Shown here: piece after piece, positions 6,864-11,648 of the stretch
How positions within the stretch are numbered: position 1 is the first letter of the stretch
Layout: each line of letters opens with the position of its first letter
Source of the DNA: Synechococcus sp. MED850
Lineage (GTDB): Bacteria; Cyanobacteriota; Cyanobacteriia; PCC-6307; Cyanobiaceae
Assembly: GCA_002700765.1 (NCBI GenBank)
Contig: PAEP01000006.1
Location: 1-11,648, forward strand
DNA length: 11,648 bases
Direction: 5' to 3'
Notes under the pieces: generated by a model
Told to the model about the DNA's origin: nothing
The model's database searches: none
What the model saw: the letters and a program-made list of their open reading frames with translations, nothing else
Translations under genes and position numbers: made by a program

Positions 6864-7103
6864 ATGTCCACCTCACCTGTGCGCTGGTATCTGAAAGCTC
6901 AGATCGGAGTGCTCCTGCTGCCCATCGGTCTCTGCCTGTTTGGCGAGGCGGTGAGCCGCAGGGTGGTCCAGTTGATGGGAGGTCAGGCAGGCGAATGGTT
7001 CTGGACAGGAACACTCAGCCTGATCTGTATCAACGCCGGCGTCGGCTTGATGATTGACAGTGGAATGACAAAAGGATTTCCGAATCGCAAAGGACAATCC
7101 TGA
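6864..7103 (+). CDS. Small two-helix membrane protein of unknown function
   Basis: I do not recognise this 79-residue protein. It has two likely membrane segments, about residues 11-28 (KAQIGVLLLPIGLCLFGEA) and 46-65 (FWTGTLSLICINAGVGLMID). They are joined by a loop with two arginines (SRRVVQLMGGQ), and the tail is basic (KGFPNRKGQS). By the positive-inside rule the arginine-bearing loop would be cytoplasmic, but the tail is basic too, so the topology is unclear. There is no cleavable signal peptide. The ATG lies 3 bases after the pepA stop, so it depends on pepA transcription and possibly on its translation. It is followed, in convergent orientation, by the 63-residue minus-strand gene. No enzymatic motif is visible. 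Confidence 0.75.
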   Translation: MSTSPVRWYLKAQIGVLLLPIGLCLFGEAVSRRVVQLMGGQAGEWFWTGTLSLICINAGVGLMIDSGMTKGFPNRKGQS

Positions 7104-7135
7104 AGTCAGACAGGGAAATTCGAGCAACCCGAAGC

Positions 7136-7150
7136 GCTCCTAACCGGAGC
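7136..7150. other. Weak hairpin between convergent genes
   Basis: GCTCC and GGAGC pair around a 5-base loop in the 52-base gap between two convergent genes. The place is right for a shared terminator, but the stem is only 5 bp and neither strand has a following T-run, so an intrinsic terminator is not supported. Confidence 0.2.
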
Positions 7151-7155
7151 TGGAC

Positions 7156-7347
7156 TCACGAAGCCATCACCTGAAGCTTGGGCAAACCACGACAGCGGTC
7201 GGGGGTTTCCAGAGCATGGATCTGCCAACGGGCTCGCTCTGAACAACTTTCGAGCACCCGATCCAAATCGTCCGAAGCATGCTTCGGGGATGGGTAAGGG
7301 CCGACGTGACGGGTTCCGAGACCATCCTTAATGGTCAGCACATACAT
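7156..7347 (-). CDS. Small soluble protein of unknown function (63 residues)
   Basis: I do not recognise a named family. The protein begins MYVLTIKDGLGTRHVGPY, which reads as a beta-strand, turn, strand. A charged helix follows (ASDDLDRVLESCSERARW) and then a short second strand region (QIHALETP). It has two cysteines, no signal peptide and no membrane segment, so it should be cytoplasmic. Coding is supported by GC-rich third positions and by a strong Shine-Dalgarno AAGGAG (7355-7360) placed 7 bases before the ATG, which fixes the start. It stands alone on the minus strand, downstream of the msrA operon end and preceded by an unusually AT-rich leader of about 150 bases, so it probably has its own promoter and regulation. 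Confidence 0.75.
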   Translation of the reverse strand: MYVLTIKDGLGTRHVGPYPSPKHASDDLDRVLESCSERARWQIHALETPDRCRGLPKLQVMAS

Positions 7348-7354
7348 ACATCCA

Positions 7355-7360
7355 CTCCTT
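7355..7360 (-). promoter_or_regulatory. Strong Shine-Dalgarno AAGGAG
   Basis: AAGGAG on the minus strand, 7 bases before the ATG at 7347, decides the start of the 63-residue gene. Such a strong site is unusual in this window, where most starts depend on close coupling or have no visible Shine-Dalgarno. Confidence 0.75.
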
Positions 7361-7419
7361 CAAGCTCGGTGCAATGGTAAGCATTCTGTTTTTAATAGTC
7401 GATCGCTTAAAACCCAGTT

Positions 7420-7441
7420 GTTCACTGAGAACTCTCTGAAC
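7420..7441. repeat. Imperfect 22-base inverted repeat in AT-rich leader
   Basis: Outer arms GTTCA and TGAAC and inner arms GAGA and TCTC are symmetric, giving 9-base half-sites broken by a CT on the left side only. It lies 73 bases upstream of the 63-residue gene's ATG, within its presumed untranslated leader. It could be an operator or part of an RNA fold. It does not match the cyanobacterial or Gram-positive LexA consensus. Confidence 0.35.
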
Positions 7442-7458
7442 CAAACGCGACAGAGGCT

Positions 7459-7487
7459 TTTATATTTTCCACAGGTTGATAATCATT
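7459..7487 (-). promoter_or_regulatory. Candidate promoter for the 63-residue gene
   Basis: On the minus strand, TATAAA (7459-7464) fits a sigma-70 -10 element in five of six positions. An ATGATT or AATGAT hexamer 16-17 bases upstream is a poor -35. Transcription would begin near 7452 and give a leader of about 100 bases. The region is AT-rich, as promoters in GC-rich genomes often are. This is an inference from hexamer matching only. Confidence 0.3.
7465..7473 (+). promoter_or_regulatory. DnaA-box-like TTTTCCACA
   Basis: TTTTCCACA matches the DnaA box form reported for cyanobacterial origins. Only one copy was noticed, and no dnaA or dnaN is nearby, so this is not an origin. It lies within the spacer of the candidate promoter of the 63-residue gene, where DnaA could act as a regulator. 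Chance occurrence is quite possible. Confidence 0.3.
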
Positions 7488-7498
7488 TCATTAAGAAA

Positions 7499-8149
7499 TC
7501 AGTCCCGAGGGGCCTTCGTCGTCCATTGCGTTGACTGGCGTGATTTCGCCCCCCACACGCTGTCCAGGCGACGGTCTCGACCGCAGCTGAATCGATAGAA
7601 CTTGTACTTGACGGCATTGAGTTCGGCGTAGTTCTGGTGGTATTCCTCCGCGGGCCAGAACCGAGCCGCATCACGTAATTCCACCTTGATGTCGGATCGT
7701 GCGATCCCAAGCTCACGCGCTGCCGCCTGGGCACTGGATTCGGCCTCCCTCGCCTGGGCCCCATCCGCTGTGAAGATCACGGGGCGGTAGGAGTCGCCGC
7801 GATCACAGAACTGACCGCCACCATCCAAGGGATCGATGTTGCGCCAGTAGCTCCTCAGCAGGGTCCCGTAACTGATCACCGCAGGATCGAAACGCACCTG
7901 CACCACCTCCTGATGGCCGGTGGTCTCAGAACTCACCTGGCGGTACGTGGGGCGATCCACCTGGCCGCCGCTGTAGCCACTGACGGCGTCCTGTACACCA
8001 GGAAGCGACTCGAGATCGTGCTCCAAACACCAGAAACAACCCCCTGCGAGGACCGCGGTTTCCATCTCAGCCGCGGTTGCTGGCAGCGCGCTCCCGAGCA
8101 GCATCACCAGAGCCAATGCCAGAACGCGACGCACCACTTGAACCTTCAT
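7499..8149 (-). CDS. msrA: Exported peptide-methionine (S)-S-oxide reductase
   Basis: MsrA reduces the S-form of methionine sulfoxide in proteins. The catalytic motif is GGCFWC with C38 as the nucleophile, followed by [21 protein letters not shown] and AEEYHQNY, all expected MsrA segments. Instead of the common GTQYRS form it has the [15 protein letters not shown] variant, and its tail contains [16 protein letters not shown], as in the branch often found exported. Residues 1-27 ([20 protein letters not shown], then ALPATAA) form a Sec signal peptide, so it should act in the periplasm or thylakoid lumen. At 216 residues it is slightly long, through the signal and a hydrophilic tail. Its ATG overlaps the lpxB stop by four bases, making it the last gene of the lipid A operon. 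Its electron donor cannot be seen here. Confidence 0.94.
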   Translation of the reverse strand: MKVQVVRRVLALALVMLLGSALPATAAEMETAVLAGGCFWCLEHDLESLPGVQDAVSGYSGGQVDRPTYRQVSSETTGHQEVVQVRFDPAVISYGTLLRSYWRNIDPLDGGGQFCDRGDSYRPVIFTADGAQAREAESSAQAAARELGIARSDIKVELRDAARFWPAEEYHQNYAELNAVKYKFYRFSCGRDRRLDSVWGAKSRQSTQWTTKAPRD

Positions 8150-9327
8150 GCCGTTACCTGATCGAGGATTGCCACAGCGGCACGTTCCGTCACGCCGGGG
8201 TCCCCCAGGGTGGCGCGCAGTCGCCGGTAACCGTCGAGCATCGCCTCACGGGCCGCTGGATTGTTCAACAGCGGCAGTGCCTGTTCCACCAGGGATTCGG
8301 CGGTGAGCTGATCCTGCAGCAGCTCCGGCACCAGTCGCTCCTTCAACAAAAGATTCACCGGAGAAATGTGCTCCACCTGGAAACGCAGGAGATGTTTCGC
8401 CACAAAAGCCGTGACTCGACTGACGCGATAGCCCACCACCTGGGGAACCCCCTGCAGCGCCAACTCGAGATTGACCGTGCCGGATTTGCCCAGAGCCAGA
8501 TCCGCCGCTGCACAGAGGTGCTTTTTCAAACCATCCGCTTCCGCGGCCGAGATCACCCGTCCACCCCGCACCCCGGCGGCGATCAGGGCAGCGTTGAGCG
8601 GTTGGTCGAACTGCTCAAGCCCCGCCGGCACAAGAACCTGCAGCGATGGATCCCGCTGCTGGAGGAGGGCGGCGGCCTCGGCGAGATGGGGCATCAGGTA
8701 GCGCAGTTCCTGTGGTCGGGAGGCCGGCAACAGCAGCAGCACAGGAGCCTCCGCATCCAGCCCAAGCAGCCGCCGGGATTCAAGGCGATCCGGCAGGTCA
8801 GTGAAACTGTCCAACAGCGGGTGGCCAACCCAGGTCACATCGGCACCACGCTGGGAGTAGAACGCTGCCTCTGCCGGAAAAATGGCAAGGATCCGATCGG
8901 TGAAGCCCAGCAGCTCAGTGGTACTGCCATCACCAAACCGCCATGCCCACTCTTGAGGAGCGATGTAATAGGTGATCGGAAGCTTCGGCTGCTGCGATCG
9001 CAACTTGCGCCCCAACCGCACATTGGCCCCGACGTAATCGATCAACACCACGCCATCGAGGGGACGGTCCTGCAGCAGTCGATCCACTCGAGCCTGCAAC
9101 TGCAGTGTGGGCACGATCAAGGGAACGGCTTCCCAGAGCCCGATCGCACCCATGGGCGCCGTGTCGGCCAGCAGCTCCGCCCCGGCGGCCTGCATCCGCT
9201 CTCCCCCGAGCGCTAAAAGCTCCAGCTCGAGGTTGCGTCGAGCAGCCTCCCGTCGCAGTGCCTCGATCAACAGGCTGCCCTGCAGATCACCGGACACTTC
9301 TCCGGTGCTGATCAGCAGGCGCACCAT
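8146..9327 (-). CDS. lpxB: Lipid-A-disaccharide synthase
   Basis: LpxB joins UDP-diacylglucosamine and lipid X into the tetra-acyl disaccharide 1-phosphate, at the inner face of the cytoplasmic membrane. The 393-residue protein shows the GT19 pattern: STGEVSGDL at the N-terminus, VLIDYVG with D97 in place of the essential aspartate, and APQEWAWR near 123-130. GHPLLD follows at 168-173, and [15 protein letters not shown] is the nucleotide-sugar site. The usual LLPGSR segment reads LLPASR at about 199-204, a Gly-to-Ala change. Its start overlaps the lpxA stop by one base (TGATG) and its stop overlaps msrA by four bases, indicating translational coupling on both sides. The start has no independent Shine-Dalgarno. 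Identification is firm. Confidence 0.96.
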   Translation of the reverse strand: MVRLLISTGEVSGDLQGSLLIEALRREAARRNLELELLALGGERMQAAGAELLADTAPMGAIGLWEAVPLIVPTLQLQARVDRLLQDRPLDGVVLIDYVGANVRLGRKLRSQQPKLPITYYIAPQEWAWRFGDGSTTELLGFTDRILAIFPAEAAFYSQRGADVTWVGHPLLDSFTDLPDRLESRRLLGLDAEAPVLLLLPASRPQELRYLMPHLAEAAALLQQRDPSLQVLVPAGLEQFDQPLNAALIAAGVRGGRVISAAEADGLKKHLCAAADLALGKSGTVNLELALQGVPQVVGYRVSRVTAFVAKHLLRFQVEHISPVNLLLKERLVPELLQDQLTAESLVEQALPLLNNPAAREAMLDGYRRLRATLGDPGVTERAAVAILDQVTA

Positions 9328-10151
9328 CAGCGACCGCCCAGGGCCGGCATCGGTCCGCGGCGACCGACGCCGATGGAAGCCTCCAGAAAGCGACAGAGAT
9401 GTTCAGCAGCCGGCAGCAGCTCCTGGCCACGGGCCTGCTTCAGGCCTTCGGCGATGACGTGATCGGAGCGATAAATCAGATTCCAGACCTCCTGCAGCTG
9501 CTTCATCTCCTGCCCCCCGTGATTGGAGGCAAGGCCGCTGCGGCGAAGGCCGACCTTGTTCAAGCCACGCACCCGACCGGGATGACCCTCCACCAGGCAA
9601 TACGGAGGAACGTCGCGATCAACGCGCGTCATGCCCCCCACCATCGCCATTCCGCCGATGTGCACAAACTGATGAATCCCGAGGCATCCACCGATCACGG
9701 CCCGGTCCTCGATGATCACGTGACCGGCCACCTGGATGGCATTGGACATCACAATGCCGTTCCCCAGTGCGCAGTTGTGGCCGAGATGGCAGTACGCCAT
9801 CAGCAGATTGCCATCCCCGATGCTGGTGCTCTCCCCCTCATCGGTGGCGCGATTGATGGTGACGCACTCGCGGATGGTGTTGCCATCACCGATCACCACC
9901 TCCGTGGAGGCACCGCGATATTTCAAATCCTGTGGCTCCTGGCCGAGACATGCCCCGGGGAAGACCCTGTTCTCCCGTCCGAGGGTGAGACGTCCCTCGA
10001 GCACGACATTCGGACCAATCCAGCTGTTTTCGCCGATCACCACCTCAGGACCGACCACGGCGCCAGGCCCGATCACGACACCGGGTGCCAGCTCTGCCTT
10101 CCGGTCCACCACCGCCTGAGGATGAATCTGCACCAATGGGTTGACGCTCAT
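9327..10151 (-). CDS. lpxA: Acyl-ACP--UDP-N-acetylglucosamine O-acyltransferase
   Basis: LpxA transfers a 3-hydroxyacyl chain from ACP to the 3-OH of UDP-GlcNAc, the first step of lipid A synthesis. From the ATG at 10151 the protein is 274 residues and begins [15 protein letters not shown] at 10160 overlapping the fabZ stop is possible but less likely. The N-terminal two thirds are left-handed beta-helix hexapeptide repeats (for example [16 protein letters not shown]). CHLGHNC carries H122 and the catalytic H125, the same numbering as in E. coli. QEPQDLKY and [13 protein letters not shown] are family segments, and the last third is a helical trimer-forming domain. It starts 5 bases after fabZ, which uses the same hydroxyacyl-ACP pool. 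The stop overlaps lpxB by one base. Confidence 0.96.
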   Translation of the reverse strand: MSVNPLVQIHPQAVVDRKAELAPGVVIGPGAVVGPEVVIGENSWIGPNVVLEGRLTLGRENRVFPGACLGQEPQDLKYRGASTEVVIGDGNTIRECVTINRATDEGESTSIGDGNLLMAYCHLGHNCALGNGIVMSNAIQVAGHVIIEDRAVIGGCLGIHQFVHIGGMAMVGGMTRVDRDVPPYCLVEGHPGRVRGLNKVGLRRSGLASNHGGQEMKQLQEVWNLIYRSDHVIAEGLKQARGQELLPAAEHLCRFLEASIGVGRRGPMPALGGR

Positions 10152-10156
10152 CGTTC

Positions 10157-10612
10157 TCAATCCACCAGAGAGAACAGCAGCTCACCGGAACAAACCAATT
10201 CACTGTTCACGGTTGCCTCAGCCCGAACCTTGCCGAAGCGCTTGCGCTTGAGGCTCAGCAGCTCGCAGTGGATCACCAACTGATCACCTGGAACCACAGG
10301 GCGGCGGAAGCGTACTCCGTCGATGCCAGCGAAGACGAACAAGCCCTTGGGCAGATCCGGCATCTGCGTGACGATCAATCCGCCCACTTGCGCCATCGCC
10401 TCGACGATCAGCACCCCTGGCATCAGCGGCCGTTCTGGGAAATGCCCCTGAAACTGCGGCTCGTTGATGGTGACATTTTTGATCGCCGTGGCGGAAACCC
10501 CCGCTTCATGGGCGATCACACGGTCCACCAGCGCAAAGGGGTATCGATGGGGAAGAAGACCGGCGATCTGCTCGCTGTTGAGCACGGTTTCGGCGGTGGT
10601 GGGATCGGTCAC
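10157..10612 (-). CDS. fabZ: 3-hydroxyacyl-ACP dehydratase
   Basis: FabZ dehydrates 3-hydroxyacyl-ACP to trans-2-enoyl-ACP in fatty acid elongation. The 151 residues form a single hot-dog fold. [13 protein letters not shown] near 20-32 and [20 protein letters not shown], with catalytic H57 and E71, are diagnostic. The GTG start at 10612 overlaps the lpxC TGA by four bases (GTGA), so coupled translation is likely. Its place between lpxC and lpxA is common in bacteria. FabZ and LpxA compete for 3-hydroxyacyl-ACP, so shared expression helps balance membrane phospholipid and lipid A. Length and motifs are normal for the family. Confidence 0.97.
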   Translation of the reverse strand: MTDPTTAETVLNSEQIAGLLPHRYPFALVDRVIAHEAGVSATAIKNVTINEPQFQGHFPERPLMPGVLIVEAMAQVGGLIVTQMPDLPKGLFVFAGIDGVRFRRPVVPGDQLVIHCELLSLKRKRFGKVRAEATVNSELVCSGELLFSLVD

Positions 10613-11463
10613 AGAGTCAGGGTGGGGCTGTCGTCCTGAAGGGCGGCGGCCAACTCGGTATGGAGTCCGTGAGAACCCCTGTAAACGAGCACCTGGGCCT
10701 GGGGAAAGCCCACAAGGGCCAAATCACCGATCAGGTCCAAGAGCTTATGGCGCACAGGCTCATCGGGGAAACGCAATGGCGGATTCAGCCAGTGATCTCC
10801 ATCACACACAAGTGCGTTGTCCAACGCGCCACCACGAATCAACCCGGCGGTCCGCAATTGGTCAACCTGCTCCCGAAATCCGAAGGTGCGTGCCGGTGCA
10901 ATCTCATCCACAAACCGCTGCGGGGTGAGCTGGATCGCGAACTGCTGGCGGCCGATGGCGGGCTGAGGGAAATCGATCACCCCCACCAGGCTGAACTGAT
11001 CGGCAGGGGTGGCACTGATCACGCTGCTGCCACGGTGCCGCAGGAGAGGTTGCTGCAACCTTGGTGCCGCAGGACGGGGACCGACAGCAGGGGTCAAACC
11101 AGCCTCGGCGATGGCCTCAACCCATCCTTGAGCTGAACCGTCCAGCAACGGGACTTCATCACCTTGAAGTCGGATCTCCACATGGCTGACAGCGCATCCG
11201 GCCAGTGCCGCCAACAGGTGCTCAACCGTCGCAACACGCCGATCTCCGAGTTCCAACGTGGTGCAGAGCTGGCTGTCACGGACCTGATCCGGACGAAGCC
11301 GAATCGGCTCGGATCCATCCTCAAAACGCAGATGAATGCCTGGTCTCTCTGACGGTGCCAAACGAACGTTGGACGTCAGGCCGCTGTGCAACCCAACCCC
11401 TGAGCGCTCGACCTCCCGATTCAGGGTCCAAGCGTCCGCGTAATCCTGCGGCCAGCTTGTCAC
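10609..11463 (-). CDS. lpxC: UDP-3-O-acyl-N-acetylglucosamine deacetylase
   Basis: LpxC is the zinc deacetylase that makes the committed step of lipid A synthesis. From the GTG at 11463 the protein is 284 residues, a little shorter than the roughly 305 of E. coli. Zinc ligands are H82 (in VEHLLAAL), H239 and D243 (in [11 protein letters not shown]). E81 is the probable general base, K240 lies beside the metal, and H265 (in SHGLH) is the expected third catalytic residue. The GTG shares its first G with the stop of the upstream bamA-like gene (TAGTG), a strict coupling arrangement. The protein has no signal peptide and acts in the cytoplasm. Post-translational control by FtsH as in E. coli cannot be judged from this sequence. 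Confidence 0.97.
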   Translation of the reverse strand: MTSWPQDYADAWTLNREVERSGVGLHSGLTSNVRLAPSERPGIHLRFEDGSEPIRLRPDQVRDSQLCTTLELGDRRVATVEHLLAALAGCAVSHVEIRLQGDEVPLLDGSAQGWVEAIAEAGLTPAVGPRPAAPRLQQPLLRHRGSSVISATPADQFSLVGVIDFPQPAIGRQQFAIQLTPQRFVDEIAPARTFGFREQVDQLRTAGLIRGGALDNALVCDGDHWLNPPLRFPDEPVRHKLLDLIGDLALVGFPQAQVLVYRGSHGLHTELAAALQDDSPTLTL

Positions 11464-11648
11464 TAGAACTTCCAGCCAACTCCCAGGTTGAAGCGCCAGT
11501 CACCGGAGAAGTCCTTGCTGGCCACTTCCAAACGCAGGGGTCCGACCGGGGTGGTGACGATCACACCGGTTCCGACGGACACACCTGAACCGTCCTTGTT
11601 GAGCAACAGGCCAGGCTTGCCGGGAACATTGCCTTGGGTGTCGAAGTC
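11463..11648 (-). CDS. bamA: Omp85/BamA outer-membrane insertase, C-terminal end only
   Basis: Only the last 61 codons are inside the window. They read as amphipathic strands of an outer-membrane barrel: GVSVGTGVIVTTPVGPLRLE, then a turn, then FNLGVGWKF and a TAG stop. The run TPVGPLRLE and the final aromatic-ending strand are typical of the last two strands of Omp85 proteins, and the terminal Phe is the expected end of a beta-signal. The position directly before lpxC matches the cyanobacterial order I know for the bamA-lpxC-fabZ-lpxA-lpxB cluster. BamA inserts barrel proteins into the outer membrane. With the POTRA domains outside the window, another Omp85 or barrel protein cannot be fully excluded. 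Confidence 0.8.
   Translation of the reverse strand, partial: DFDTQGNVPGKPGLLLNKDGSGVSVGTGVIVTTPVGPLRLEVASKDFSGDWRFNLGVGWKF

Noticed and set aside
7136..7150. Bidirectional intrinsic terminator
   Set aside because: The stem is only 5 bp with no adjacent T-run on either strand.
7420..7441. LexA (SOS) box
   Set aside because: The half-sites and spacing do not fit the cyanobacterial or Gram-positive LexA consensus.
7465..7473. Origin of replication at the DnaA-like box
   Set aside because: There is only one box, with no box cluster and no dnaN or dnaA nearby; an AT-rich stretch of about 120 bases alone is not enough.
8077..9216. Long plus-strand open frame opposite lpxB and msrA
   Set aside because: Composition is rich in H, R and Q as expected from the complement of GC-rich coding sequence; the lpxB motifs on the other strand are decisive.
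9399..10283. Long plus-strand open frame opposite lpxA and fabZ
   Set aside because: Repetitive H/D/G-rich translation reflects the hexapeptide repeats of lpxA read backwards; no independent support.

Overview
The window looks like a chromosomal segment of a GC-rich marine picocyanobacterium, most likely Synechococcus. This is inferred from the overall base composition, a DUF1825 protein (a family known mainly from cyanobacteria), a cyanobacterial-type Omp85/BamA end followed by lpxC-fabZ-lpxA-lpxB, and very compact gene packing. I could not run a database search, so the genus is an inference. There is no tRNA, rRNA, CRISPR array, insertion sequence or prophage. No gene-free stretch exceeds about 150 bases.

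Layout. (1) 1-2350, minus strand: a DUF1825 protein, tyrosyl-tRNA synthetase (tyrS) and orotidine-5'-phosphate decarboxylase (pyrF, cut by the window edge). (2) 2351-2486: a divergent intergenic region with a bulged inverted repeat next to the DUF1825 start. (3) 2487-5231, plus strand: a LuxR/NarL-type regulator with a degenerate receiver, a small secreted two-cysteine protein, then a tight three-gene cluster. That cluster encodes a protein with two degenerate ComEA-like helix-hairpin-helix modules, a GIY-YIG nuclease-like protein carrying three QxxLF motifs, and an exported HExxH protein. (4) 5213-5302, minus strand: a candidate 29-residue membrane protein hidden between genes. (5) 5382-7103, plus strand: leucyl aminopeptidase (pepA) and a two-helix membrane protein. 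(6) 7156-7498: a 63-residue minus-strand gene with a strong ribosome binding site, preceded by an AT-rich leader of about 37% GC over 7381-7500. (7) 7499-11648, minus strand: one long, partly overlapping operon, bamA (3' end)-lpxC-fabZ-lpxA-lpxB-msrA.

How the genes fit together. The operon at the right joins the outer-membrane protein insertase, the first committed steps of lipid A synthesis, the FabZ dehydratase that shares the hydroxyacyl-ACP pool with LpxA, and an exported methionine sulfoxide reductase, so it reads as an envelope assembly and repair unit. The left operon is housekeeping (translation and pyrimidine synthesis). The least explained part is 3569-5231, where a possible DNA-associated scaffold, a nuclease with possible sliding-clamp motifs and an exported zincin-like protein are packed as if co-translated.
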